Assembly: GCA_937625935.1 (NCBI GenBank)
Contig: OW569352.1
Location: 124,001 to 188,000, forward strand
Direction: 5' to 3'
Length of the DNA: 64,000 nt
DNA from: Tetramitus jugosus
Taxonomy: Eukaryota; Heterolobosea; Eutetramitea; Acrasida; Vahlkampfiidae
The position numbers were made by a program, and so were the translations under genes. Below are positions 29,801 through 39,351 of this stretch, piece by piece (the stretch's first letter is position 1; each line of letters starts with the position of its first letter). The notes under the pieces are model-generated. The model was given only the letters and a program-made list of their open reading frames with translations. It made no database searches and was not told the DNA's origin.

Positions 29801-30885
29801 AAGCTCTGTTGTTGTCGCTGTGGAAAGGAAGAAGCAGAGGAGTTTTGGTTTGAGAAGGATGCAAGCATTGCCAATGATGAACAGGATGAGGATGGCTCTT
29901 GACTAACAACACCAACACTAGCATTGACACTAGTAGCAGCAGCAGTAGCACCATTAGAGCTAGCACTTGCATTTGAAGCAGCAATACTGTTATTATTCAC
30001 TACTCCCATTCCTCCGACATTGGATGAAATTCTAAAGTGTTGACCAATCAATCTTGTAGGAGTAGGCACAGGCGACTGACAAATCATATCTGGTAATGAA
30101 AATGGTTGCGAAGTCTCAAACAACTCCATCTTCTTATCGGTCAACACGGCGTAAACCTTCTTTTTCAATTGAATAGAGGATGAATCGCCATAGTAGCTAT
30201 TGTTACTAGTAGATGATAAATGATGAACTGCAGATGAAGTTGGTGTGGTCGTAGCCGAATAGAAAAAGGTGATATTGCCCTGATGCTTTGCAATCTTCTT
30301 TGTTGATATCCACTTGACTTTTTTGTGTTGTGGATAGGATGCGACTGGGAAAGTGGATGAGCTCTGTCTCTTTCTTCTTCCATTGCTCAACTGATTTGTC
30401 TGCACATGGAGCTTTTGTTGTGATTGGAGTCGTTGTCGAGGGCTCTGATGTTGCTGTGGATGGCGATGATGAGAATGATGATTAGTAGTGTTGTTGTTGT
30501 TGTTTGTTTGATGATTGTACAATAGAGGGGATGTAGTCACCGGTGATGGTGATGATGATGAAGAGCTTTGCAATGATGGAGATGATGGTAAGTTGTTGAG
30601 AGAGAGGGATGGGGGATGATTTCGCTTTTGAGCTTGTTGTTGTGGAGCTATGCCACCAGAAGTGATGACGTTTGTGGTTGGAGGAGAGACGAGCAATGCA
30701 TACGATGGCGGTGATGACGACAATGGATCCATCATGGTATCGTCAGCTGCGTGAAAGTTGGTTTGTTGCTGCTGCTGCAGTGGTTGTTCTTGTTCTTGTT
30801 GTAGCTGAGGATGATTAGAGTTATTATTGTTGATGTTTTTGTTCCTTTCCTTGTTGTTGGAATGAGTGGAATTTGGATGGTTCAT
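26878..30885 (-). CDS. Large PH / F-box / TPR protein with an interrupted PH domain
   Basis: The product is 1,335 residues. The first ~185 are Gln/Asn/Ser/His low complexity. PH-like pieces follow: strands near 190-260 (GNITFFYS, KKVYAVLTDKKMELFE), near 385-415 (GKIYLCPQ, SFRIILTGE) and a closing helix near 622-648 (YFQAETEPECDEWVMHIQQVL), separated by Ser-rich loops of more than 100 residues. Right after the PH helix is an F-box (653-700: DEILLYIFSFLEAFDLS ... ILWNHLYMAKW). From ~820 to 1290 there are TPR-like helical repeats, preceded by a Glu/Arg-rich coiled coil. It may act as an SCF substrate receptor recruited to membranes by phosphoinositides (inference). Single exon. Confidence 0.8.
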   Translation of the reverse strand: MNHPNSTHSNNKERNKNINNNNSNHPQLQQEQEQPLQQQQQTNFHAADDTMMDPLSSSPPSYALLVSPPTTNVITSGGIAPQQQAQKRNHPPSLSLNNLPSSPSLQSSSSSSPSPVTTSPLLYNHQTNNNNNTTNHHSHHRHPQQHQSPRQRLQSQQKLHVQTNQLSNGRRKRQSSSTFPVASYPQHKKVKWISTKKIAKHQGNITFFYSATTTPTSSAVHHLSSTSNNSYYGDSSSIQLKKKVYAVLTDKKMELFETSQPFSLPDMICQSPVPTPTRLIGQHFRISSNVGGMGVVNNNSIAASNASASSNGATAAATSVNASVGVVSQEPSSSCSSLAMLASFSNQNSSASSFPQRQQQSLIMINENQVPSQYDSEHQGNVGLLGKIYLCPQICGGRVQVARSDKTSFRIILTGESPKIGPELNMNKELLTPNGSSVITPFETPMSSYFDPKSPYFPHSMHPFTSTAASSPQVDENMGTPTGSHYPVFKFQSSPSPSSCHRNYTSLSPVNSSQDSMTMTDAPTTVASPVGVTAATNGLYISSPQSMDLDEDGDVTMKNAMSPHDDDHNPIYGTSRGKFDAVPRAMCDSSSCSSSDNMDIYSPMGNMDPSSLFAQRNELQDILYFQAETEPECDEWVMHIQQVLSSLNNRNAYLLDEILLYIFSFLEAFDLSKSIAPASVKFYTLAQNEILWNHLYMAKWKKKDYSIMYYSAMLNVTAPYPSSIASKTNRRSSVIAPMVTWKYMYTKRYYCEKKYLKKESGTNDPISSNTNTVLPVGTGSTSTQSNENQPETIPTQAQSDPAEIERLRKEEEERKKKMEEERNKQISSEFLKDGNSLFNAADFEKDIHTKRLLWVFCIDQYDSCLIYNPSNWTAARNWAVALIRLEKLVNSYRGEVQAYLKMILELCVSKFEACMNLTPNNDEVLTLWAGFLSDLALKIYNPEDSDKLFQDAHQKFQKALNIKPYIGTYNDYGISFCDMAEKKIRQLKKKLHISRSATDSMGNGNTSSTIVEEDEFDAFSDDEETMDEEQIEREKSIILSCLEGSSNLYEKCLAIQPDYFHAINNMGFNQKLKIDLIRIGTKESLKSQSEFIKQERKKLVLEACDYFSRCVQIKDFVIARNNWGNILLQEAKEHEGEERFILLQQCIEQYKRAMELEPSNDGCVCRCAIAYLMSAEIRLKDLKRAQQNLSDITAHVRALQQHAKTEDLQRRLQEYMRLGQQQHEIVQQLQAQSQQMYEEASQGFLKLKNRGLSLYNLSCLNAVFEKEAEAQKYLREAFDFGYILTADKLKEDADFDSLRNKDWFQRLLHDLFEREQKMESRKPKPSSFPRGLTNK

Positions 30886-31629
30886 GTTTGTTGTTCGTTT
30901 GGAAAGATGAAGGGATATAGATTATGACGATGATAAAAGCAGAGAGAAGCTTTTTGTTCCAGAGAGTTCGGTTTGATTCAGATTTCAAATAAAAATGCAG
31001 ATGGGAGAGCGTGGTGTTACGACAGGCTTGGAGGTCTGTCAGTGGTGGTCTGCTGGAGATGGTATGAGCGCGATAGATTAGAGGTAGATAGAGGCTGTCA
31101 ACAGCAGAGACGGATCGTGGGTTGGTTGTGGACTGATTAGGGAGCGCGAAAGACTCAATTTTTTTACGTGCGAATATGTCAACGTTGGGAGGTGAGTGAA
31201 TATTTTTGTTTTGGTCTCCGAGAGGTTGTCCGATGAGATGTTAAGCTTTGAACTGTGCTGTGATTATGTTGAATAGCGATTTTCTTCAATAGAGGTCGCA
31301 GGAAGAAGATGAAAGCTTTTGTGTTTGTGGTTAGAGTTGAGAATGGTTCGAATGACGACCTTGTTTCTGCTTGGATTCGAAGATGTGATCGTTATGACAG
31401 AATCCGTGGGTTGTTGAGAAAGTTGGCTGTGTAGAGGATCATGCTCCGGGAATCTAATCTATTTATTGTATTGTAGTAGGGGGTTTGGTTGAAGGTACCA
31501 AAGGGAATCTTTCACGGATGCAAGTCAAGGCGTACAGCATTGATTACCGGCATCGGTCAAAGGAACCATTTTTAGTTCGGAAATCCTTGGATGGTTCGAC
31601 GTTCCTGAAAAAATGCCATGACCAGGCTT
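30886..31629. other. Intergenic region, no gene seen
   Basis: A 744-bp stretch upstream of the PH/F-box/TPR gene and downstream of the RNA cyclase gene, both on the minus strand. It is the longest gene-free stretch here. I see no ORF with coding character, no tRNA (a GGTTCGAAT near 31351 lacks an A box) and no clear repeat. It presumably holds the promoter and long 5' leader of the 26878-30885 gene. Confidence 0.5.
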
Positions 31630-32823
31630 TCATTCTTTCATTCCAATTCCGTTGCAGGTGATGAGTACATCTGGTGTTTCATCTCTTGTTTGAATACCAA
31701 ACTTGGCACCTGTCATGAATTCACAGAAGTGAATTGCAGTTCTTGTGTGCTCAGTGAGCGGACCTGTTCTCAGTTGAGATGTTCCGTTGGCTAAGGCCAT
31801 GTAGATTATGAACTGGTCTTGCAGATATTCATCAACACAACCCCCTTCGTTGTGTTGCTTTTCAAGGAACTCGACTGCTTCAGCCATCATACCAGAAGGA
31901 GTTTGCTTCTTTTGCTTTCTATTAGACTTCTTTTTGGCATTCGGATTGGGATTTGGCACTTGATGATTAAGGGTGATTGTAAACATGCAATCCTTATCCG
32001 TTCTCATAATGGCAATCAATATCACTTGTCTGTGTCTCTTGTCACTCTTGTTGTCCTTTTCCATGTTGATCGACACATTTGAGCATTGCCCTAATACCTT
32101 GCTGGATTTCAGATGTGAGGGAACGATTTCACTCAAGTCTGAGGCAAATGACTTACAATCATCATGCGAATAGAGAATTTTAATATCTATTGCTGTGATT
32201 GTATCTCCTCGATCAACTAGATTCAAGCATGAGAGACCTTCCTGAGGATTATTTAACTTGATACCATGAAGCTTGATCTCTCCGCAACCATATGGATAGT
32301 ATCCTCGCTTTACTAGCTCCAACTCGAATGAAACATTGAAATGCTTCTTTAACATGGGCACAAACTGCAGCATGTATGTGTCAATCGGAGGAGAAAAGTC
32401 AACATTGGTTCCACCAATGAATCGCAACACTGTCTTCTCAGAAAACTTTTGTCCATTTTGCTGGTGAACCCTTGGAAAGAAGAACACGGGCAACAACATT
32501 TGAGCCAACAGAGTGCAACTGCCAGCAGACTTGGTATCAGCGATCGCCTCATCTGGAACGTTTGTCCACTGTTCCACTGGCTTTACTAACAATTCAGTGC
32601 TCTGGATCTTTGCGCCAACGAGCTCATGACCAAAACATTGACCTAAAAACTCAATACCAGTCAAATGTTGGTTCCTTAGGCCGGGGACTGTTCTACCTTT
32701 TCGAATATTTTCGATTGCAATAGGCTGGGACAACAAATGGGACAATGCACAACAATTACGAAGGATTTGGCCACCTCCCTCGCCATAAGAGCCATCAATC
32801 TTAAGGAAATCAGTATGATTCAT
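31630..32823 (-). CDS. RTCA: RNA 3'-terminal phosphate cyclase
   Basis: The 397-residue enzyme uses ATP to turn an RNA 3'-phosphate into a 2',3'-cyclic phosphate. The family signature is clear: IDGSYGEGGGQILRN at the start, RKGRTVPGLRNQH, SAGSCTLLAQMLLP, the GGTNVDFSPPIDTY segment and RGYYPYGCGEI. His359 in EHTRTAIHF sits at the position of the adenylated catalytic His of RtcA. A Lys-rich insert (KKKSNRKQKKQ) lies in the C-terminal half. The gene family splits into catalytic RTCA and inactive RCL1; the retained His and GGGQ motif favour the catalytic type. Divergent from the F-box/SPRY gene, 158 bp between starts. Confidence 0.95.
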   Translation of the reverse strand: MNHTDFLKIDGSYGEGGGQILRNCCALSHLLSQPIAIENIRKGRTVPGLRNQHLTGIEFLGQCFGHELVGAKIQSTELLVKPVEQWTNVPDEAIADTKSAGSCTLLAQMLLPVFFFPRVHQQNGQKFSEKTVLRFIGGTNVDFSPPIDTYMLQFVPMLKKHFNVSFELELVKRGYYPYGCGEIKLHGIKLNNPQEGLSCLNLVDRGDTITAIDIKILYSHDDCKSFASDLSEIVPSHLKSSKVLGQCSNVSINMEKDNKSDKRHRQVILIAIMRTDKDCMFTITLNHQVPNPNPNAKKKSNRKQKKQTPSGMMAEAVEFLEKQHNEGGCVDEYLQDQFIIYMALANGTSQLRTGPLTEHTRTAIHFCEFMTGAKFGIQTRDETPDVLITCNGIGMKE

Positions 32824-32981
32824 GTTTTGGTTGTTTTTGTTTACTTTTGTTTCTTCTTTTCTGTGTTTGCATGCAAGTTGCTGCGGAACATCAACAGAGT
32901 TCTAATGCCCAATCCCCCGAGCTATCGTCGTCAAGACAAGAAACACAAACAGAAAGGTTCTGATAATCTATTTGGTTGACG

Positions 32982-34055
32982 ATGCTGATTAACAAAATTC
33001 TAGGCAAATTTCGTTCCACCACGAGTGAACGTCCCAAAAACAAGACTTCCTTCAGATCTCAAATGCAACTCCATATTTTGCCAGATGATGTGCTCAGAGA
33101 AATGTTTCTCTTCTTGCCCATTGAAGATCTCTTCAGTGTTCTTCGAGTCAACTGGTATCTGAACCAGATTGTGGACTCTGAAACTCAATGGCAACTCGTG
33201 TACCTGTCACTGATCACGTCCATCTCAGCTGATATCAAATGTCATTCAGTTGAAGAATCACTGTCAAATATATCTATCAACAATGGTAGGAGTGACAAAG
33301 AGGAAACTTCTTCTATTGCAGACCTGGATCACGATAAGCCAATGCTGCAACTAAAGGACAAAATATTTCCACATGAAACATGGAAGTACAATGTGCAGAT
33401 GGCGAGGTGTCACAGGTGGAGTCCATACTTTATAGACCGCAAGGGCAACAAGATCATGAATTCTCGGGGTTCGATCATTGATGAGAGTGGAAGGGTTCTT
33501 CGATTCGTTCAAAATTACACACAAAGAATTTACCGAATAGCAAACACTGCTCGACCCATTAACACAAGAGGCAAGACGAGAATTGATTTCAAGGTCCAAA
33601 TGTGTATTGACGATGCATCGAAAGCTGACACTGCTCGTACATTCTGCTCCAGCTGGGTATTGCTCGGGATTATCGAGGAAAGCATACTACGTGATCTGTA
33701 CACGAACACGACACGAGAAACTGTTTATTTGGGAGAGTTTCACCCACAGGAGAATATTGGTTATGCCAACAACGGATTCTTTTCTAGGATAATGAGTAAC
33801 CAATGGACTGACGGTTTCCACTCGGGTGATGTCATCACTTTTATTGTGGATGCAGAACACGGGTATAAGAAGGCAAAGAAGTCAAATTGGAAGAAGCCTT
33901 ATGGACGTTTGACTTGCTTGCTCAATGGTGTCGAGGCTAAAAAACGGTCGCACACTGACATATTTGCAAAACCTGATGACAGAATCTACTTTTGCACGCA
34001 AGTGAATGAAGAATGCCGCGAAAGTGGAATTGTTACAACTATTCAGTACATTTAA
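32982..34055 (+). CDS. F-box protein with SPRY-like domain
   Basis: From the ATG at 32982 the product is 357 residues. Residues ~32-78 are a clear F-box (ILPDDVLREMFLFLPIEDLF ... WQLVY), the Skp1-binding module of SCF ubiquitin ligases. The C-terminal half shows a SPRY/B30.2-like pattern: strands with SSWVLLGIIEE, ENIGYANNGFFS, then SGDVITFIVDAEHG and LTCLLNGVEA, matching the GDVIGV-type and NG turns of SPRY domains. The gene would encode a substrate receptor with SPRY as the recognition part. Single exon, with an AATAAA-type signal just after the stop. Confidence 0.8.
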   Translation: MLINKILGKFRSTTSERPKNKTSFRSQMQLHILPDDVLREMFLFLPIEDLFSVLRVNWYLNQIVDSETQWQLVYLSLITSISADIKCHSVEESLSNISINNGRSDKEETSSIADLDHDKPMLQLKDKIFPHETWKYNVQMARCHRWSPYFIDRKGNKIMNSRGSIIDESGRVLRFVQNYTQRIYRIANTARPINTRGKTRIDFKVQMCIDDASKADTARTFCSSWVLLGIIEESILRDLYTNTTRETVYLGEFHPQENIGYANNGFFSRIMSNQWTDGFHSGDVITFIVDAEHGYKKAKKSNWKKPYGRLTCLLNGVEAKKRSHTDIFAKPDDRIYFCTQVNEECRESGIVTTIQYI

Positions 34056-34188
34056 TGTGCAATAAAACAAGTATCATCTTTGTAAACTTGAAGTGCCATA
34101 CAATTCATTGTATTCGTAAATCTCAATAGTTCCGATCTCCTCAAACTCCGATCACCCACACAAACTTGATCAAAAAAACACAAAAGAA

Positions 34189-35578
34189 ATGCAGACAAAC
34201 AGCACCATCTCCTTAGGACCGACGACCAATGCTCCTCGTATCACGACAGACGAAACAAATGGTGAGATGAACAACGACACCTTCACCGAATCTAAATTGG
34301 GCATGTTTTTGCCTTCACGATACGAATTGATAGACAAACTTTCTCCTCATTCCATTTATGGCTAGTAAGTACTTGTGGTCTGTTAACACTGAAAGTGTAA
34401 TGCACATGAGAAACTAACACAAACATTATATCATTGTGTTTGGGTGTTAACAAAACAGTTATGTCAAGGACAAGTCTATAGTGGAAAAGAATGGAAGTCG
34501 CGGTCGCTCATACGCAATGAAAGTCTATGGTAATTTGTTTAATAAGGATGTTGAGTTGATGAAGACTGTGTGGAACGAATTGTTTCTCGTTCGATCAATC
34601 AATACGATTGGAGGTCATCCAAATATTGTAAAGTGGATTCGTCATGTAGAGACACCAGAGTTTGAAAATGAGCACTTTGATTATGCTGCATCGCTGTATG
34701 AGCTTATGGATGCTGATCTGCACTTTGCACTGCAACACAACCAATTCACTATTCGAGAGGCACAGTACTGCTTATTTAACGTGTTGAATGCAATTTATTT
34801 TTTGCACGAGAACAACTTGGTTCATCAGAATATTAGTTCTCAAACAGTGCTCGTGACGACGGATTTTGATATAAAGATTACCAATTTTCGGCACTGTGTC
34901 AACACCAGTGATATGAAGTCGCTTTCAAAGACATATTTGACAGCAAATGTAAAGAGTTATCGCGCACCTGAAATTTTGATGCAGAGCTTTGATACAGTTT
35001 CATTGCCGATTGATATTTTTGCTGCTGGTTGTCTATTTGCTGAAGTGCTGCTGAGGAAGCCCCTGTTCGAGGCCAAGCATTACTTGGAGCAGTTGGAGTT
35101 GTTGGTAGAGCTTGTGGGTGTGCCTGATATTAGCGATTTGAGTGGCATAAGCTATTTAGCGACAAAATCATTGCAGAGAGTGCATAACTCTGGATGCTTT
35201 GTACATGATACATTTGAGGAAACATTTCCCATGCTGAAAGATCATCCAGACGCCTTGGATTTGTTGAGAAAGATGCTTGCCTTTTGGCCAAAGGATCGAA
35301 TCACGGTACAAGAGGCAATTCAACATCCGTTCTTTGATTCTCTGCGGGACAAGTTCTTCTCATCGAGACAAGATCAATACAAGAGTCTTCGAACACCAGA
35401 GTACAAAGTTGACATGTATTATGAACGACCATTATTGCTCAAGAATCTAATTTGCAATGAGCTTGCACTGGGCAGGAAACAATCATCATCCATCTTCACG
35501 AATGTTCAACACATGAGTCAAGTATTTGATCACCTGTGTGATATTGATATCATTACAAGTGCCTCGCAAGAGAGCTGA
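34189..35578 (+). CDS. MAPK/CMGC-like pseudokinase
   Basis: Two exons: 34189-34364 (donor GTAAGT) and 34459-35578, giving 431 residues. The kinase fold starts at SRYELIDKLSP but lacks a glycine-rich loop. Lys80 (SYAMKV) and a candidate alpha-C Glu99 are kept. The catalytic HRD is HQN (residues 181-183), so the proton-acceptor Asp is Asn183; the metal-binding DFG is NFR (201-203), so that Asp is also lost. The YRAPEIL segment, the F-helix Asp region (PIDIFAAGCLFAEVL) and the CMGC-type C-lobe are intact, and the activation loop has no TxY. The lobes should fold, but phosphotransfer is very unlikely. A scaffold or allosteric role is inferred. Confidence 0.85.
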
Positions 35579-35698
35579 GTGTAGAGTTCACCACTCATTG
35601 TATCCAGTAAAACCCCGCTTCAAAAACTATTCTCGTTTCTTGAACAAAAAAATTGGCGCAACTTTTTCACTTCTGAAAACAAACACAGCGCGAACAAC

Positions 35699-37764
35699 AT
35701 GATCAACAGCAACAAGATGGTCACTTCGAGGCGGAAACCCTTCGTGTCTCTCATTCTTCTCATCACACTCTTGCTGATTGCTTTCTTGACACATGTTGCT
35801 CACTCTGAAACCATAATAACTGCAACTACAAAAAGCTTTGGATTGAACCATTTAACACAACGAATGAAGAAATTCTCTGCACAGATGAAGTCTAGATTTT
35901 CATTGAAAAAACCACAAAGCACAAAACTCAACAACAATAATGATGATGAGGATGAACGTCCAAGAGAGACCTATTCTGCAAAAATGACTCGATCATTGGG
36001 TTATGCCACCCCATTGTTTGTGCTCTATCAAGCAAAGGTATGATTTCATATTTGTGATTTTTTTGATTGCCCTCAACAACTAACTGTTAACACATGTCAT
36101 TTTGTACTACAATCTGTTGTGTGATGATTGATGAATAACTGTTGTGATGACAGCCATTCCTGTGGGAACGTTCAAAAGAACTCACAAAGCACTTGGGTCA
36201 AATGTCAAAGGTAACCCATGGCGCCAAATCAGCAGTGATTGCCAAATGTTCTTCTCATATTGATCGATTGAGTCATTTGACACATGATCGAGTGTCCTAC
36301 GTGTTGAAGCATACGACATTGAAGAGTGTGTCTGATTTTGCTGTTTGGATCTCTATTGTTCACTCTCTTTATCAAACGACACAATCATTGAATGATATCT
36401 TGCTGTACGAGTCACAATCAGGCAATGGAATGGTTGATTTACAGGAAACAAAGAATCAAATATTGATATTGACGGGACAAGTGATTGAACTTCAATCAAA
36501 GATGATTGATTTAGTGTCTGTCGACCATTTGCTCGAAGAAGGCGTGATCTACAACCGACCCATCACTGATGAGATTCTCATGCGTTTCAATGAGTTGTCA
36601 CTGGATTATTCTGGTAGATCCAAGGAACTGGAAGCACTGTTGAGCAGAACGCAAGTCAAAATTAATGATTACCTACGGAGAACGAAGCACGATCGAGATC
36701 ATTACTCACAACAGCAAAGTAAGGCAATGAATTCAATGATGCTCAGTGTGGCATCATCTGTGGGAACAGTCGCACTCGCTTATGCATTCCCTCCAGTCAC
36801 TGCGACCTACATTCCTACTGTGATTTCCACTGTGGTTGCTGGTTTGAACGGAGGATTGTCATGGGTGGCCAAGAATGAAAAGGATAGAATGACATTCCGT
36901 ATTGGTGAGCTCGAAAAGGTTTACAATGACGTAGTCGTTTCACGGAACCATATTGAACAATTCAAGAACACCTTTGAGGTATTGAAACAGAAGAAGATGA
37001 AGGCACTGACTGAAAGAAAGAATGACACAACTAAGCAATTATCTGAAAGCACCCAAAACAAAATACCCAAGGAATCATCAACGTTGCCAAGTAACACATA
37101 CCAATGGTTCTGCGACAACATGACGAGTATGATCAAATATTCACTCATTTTGCTCGTCATCTTCGTGCACATGAGCTTCATGGATTCCTCCAAGGTTAGC
37201 CCTCTCTTTTTACTCAAGTGGATGGCCTCTCTTTGTCTCGTGTGTTCCATTTGCATGCTATCTGTTGATATCAGCACGAGTGTATCAAGCACAAAGGCAG
37301 CACTTACAAGAGACAGAAATAACCGAGCACAAGTTTATTCATCTGCTGCACAAAAGCAATATCAGCAAGAGTGCATATGGTACGAGCTATCAACAGCAAG
37401 GCAGCTCGAATTGGGAGCAAAGGCTCTTTTCTGGAGTGCTCTGCTCCAAGACGGTCAACGTTTCATTTCAACAGACAAGGAAGGAAGACTTGTGAGTGAT
37501 CCTAGCTGTATCAAACTCGCTCAATCAATTGCAAACGAACAGAGTTCACCTCAGAAGGGTTCCTCCATTGAGACAGACTCTGAGATTGTTGGAATTGCCT
37601 ACTCTGGTGTTGCCAAGGGCTTGATACAACCATTGCTAGACACAGTCGTTTATGGCGTTGACACTCTTGTGGTCAACACTGGCTTCACGACCAAGATATG
37701 GATACTTACAGTCACTGCACTTTCCATTCTCCTCGTTCTCAAAAGAATTCTATGGTGCTTCTAA
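35699..37764 (+). CDS. Multi-pass membrane protein, unrecognised
   Basis: Two exons: 35699-36037 (donor GTATGA) and 36154-37764 (acceptor GACAG), in phase 0, 649 residues. A signal peptide or anchor lies at residues ~15-36 (SLILLITLLLIAFLTHVAHS). The middle is helical and amphipathic. A hydrophobic Gly/Ala-rich stretch (VASSVGTVALAYAFPPVTAT..) lies near 300, two hydrophobic spans lie near 445-500, and a last span sits near the C terminus (LTVTALSILLVLKRILWCF). A repeated helical region with many Glu/Lys before the Gly-rich pair suggests a coiled-coil-gated membrane protein, but I do not recognise the family. Confidence 0.75.
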
Positions 37765-37871
37765 CCACCGGATCATCATTCCAAACCTGAAACAATAAAC
37801 TGAGCTCAAAACACCATCTCGTGTCTAATTCGAATTATTCCGCTCAACACGAAATCACACCACACATAAAA

Positions 37872-39290
37872 ATGCAGCAACCACTCACATCATCAGCTCA
37901 GTTGCTGCTTCCACTCTTATTATTATTGACAGTGATCATCACGCACATCTCATGTGCAACCCATCAATTCCTGTGGGTATCTGACATTCACTATGATCCA
38001 CTGTACAATGGCAGAGTCAACTCGACTCACTTTTGTCGAAGCTTTCAATGGACAGAAGCACTCAAGCAGCACCACGCACATGTTCATCAATGGCCCAAAT
38101 CAAATGCAAACCAATTGTTGAATCTGCAGGCTGGTGATGCAAAGTTTGGTCGATTTGGCTGTGATGCACCATTGCCACTCATGCAAAGCACATTTGCTCA
38201 AATGAAGAAGGTGAATCCAAAACCGGATTTTTTGGTTGTTTCTGGTGATTTCTTGGCGCATCATTTGCCCAATGCGAGCTTTGCACTGGACACGTTGCGT
38301 TTCGTGGTCAGTGAACTGCAGAGGAATTATCCCGACACAACTACGATTCCATGCATTGGTAACAATGATGTTGTGCCTGATTATTCTATGCCATTTGATA
38401 ATAGTACTTGGTTGGAGAGCTTGTATGATGTTTGGAGACGGTGGATCCCGTTGGATCATCAAAAAACTTCGTTCATTCGAGGTGGTTATTACCATGTGGA
38501 TGTGTCCAGTGAAATGAAAGTTGTTGCATTGAATTCCTTGTTTTATTCAACGAGAAGAATGCCAATTGTTGCAGTGTTGCCTGAAGATCCAAATGATCAG
38601 TTTGCTTGGTTGAGTGCTCAGTTGAGAGACGCAAGATTGACCAAGAAGCAAGTCATTATCGTTTCTCACATTCCTGCAAGTCAAAACGCTTATGACAGCA
38701 AGGAACTCTGGGTTCCACAGTACTTGGACAAATATTTGGCTATTGTACAACAGTACAGTGATGTCATTGTCACTCAACTGACTGGTCACTTGCATACAGA
38801 TGAGTTTAGAGTTCAATTAGAACCTGAATCATCAGAATTTGGTGCTGTCAAGTCACGCATCAATGTTTCTCAAGGTAAACCAGTGGCCTATGGCATGATT
38901 GCATCCTCCGTTTCACCAGTGTTTGGCAACAATGCAGCTTTTAGACAATTGAACTTGGAGGCAAATAGTGCTTCCGGTGGTTATACAATTGCCAACTACA
39001 AGCAATACTACATGGACATATTCCTATCTAATTATTTATCAAAGGAAGTTTGGTCATTCGAGTACGAGTACAATCAAGCTTATAACCAGAAGGGAATGGA
39101 TGCAGAGAGCCTCAACGAGATGCTGTTAGGTATGGAGTTGAACTCTGATATATTGACCGAGTACGTGAGACGCAGAACTGCCTTGTTCACACCAGATCGG
39201 TACAAGTACGTTTGTGAGCTGACTCGACTTCGGAGAGGAGACTATACGACATGCATGAATTCAATGACTAACGACGGTGTCTCCTCATAA
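37872..39290 (+). CDS. Acid sphingomyelinase-like phosphodiesterase (SMPDL3-like), secreted
   Basis: The ATG at 37872 gives 472 residues; in-frame codons upstream contain no ATG. A strong signal peptide (Leu-rich residues ~10-26, ending ISCATHQ) leads into a calcineurin-like metallophosphatase domain. Metal-binding motifs in order: SDIHYDPLY (Asp and His), SGDFLAHH, GNNDV (the GNHE-type motif, where Asn is the ligand), VSHIPA and GHLHTDEF. The C-terminal helical region fits the sphingomyelin phosphodiesterase family. The N-terminal saposin domain of true acid sphingomyelinase is absent, so the SMPDL3 branch, which acts on nucleotide or phospho-choline substrates outside the cell or in lysosomes, is favoured. 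Confidence 0.9.
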   Translation: MQQPLTSSAQLLLPLLLLLTVIITHISCATHQFLWVSDIHYDPLYNGRVNSTHFCRSFQWTEALKQHHAHVHQWPKSNANQLLNLQAGDAKFGRFGCDAPLPLMQSTFAQMKKVNPKPDFLVVSGDFLAHHLPNASFALDTLRFVVSELQRNYPDTTTIPCIGNNDVVPDYSMPFDNSTWLESLYDVWRRWIPLDHQKTSFIRGGYYHVDVSSEMKVVALNSLFYSTRRMPIVAVLPEDPNDQFAWLSAQLRDARLTKKQVIIVSHIPASQNAYDSKELWVPQYLDKYLAIVQQYSDVIVTQLTGHLHTDEFRVQLEPESSEFGAVKSRINVSQGKPVAYGMIASSVSPVFGNNAAFRQLNLEANSASGGYTIANYKQYYMDIFLSNYLSKEVWSFEYEYNQAYNQKGMDAESLNEMLLGMELNSDILTEYVRRRTALFTPDRYKYVCELTRLRRGDYTTCMNSMTNDGVSS

Positions 39291-39351
39291 CTCTGATCGT
39301 TTAATAAACATTTGAGGCACGTGGTGTCCAAAAACAAAATAATGTAATTTA

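Noticed and set aside
31300-31380. tRNA-like B box (GGTTCGAAT) in the 30886-31629 gap
   Set aside because: No A box at suitable distance and no acceptor stem pairing.
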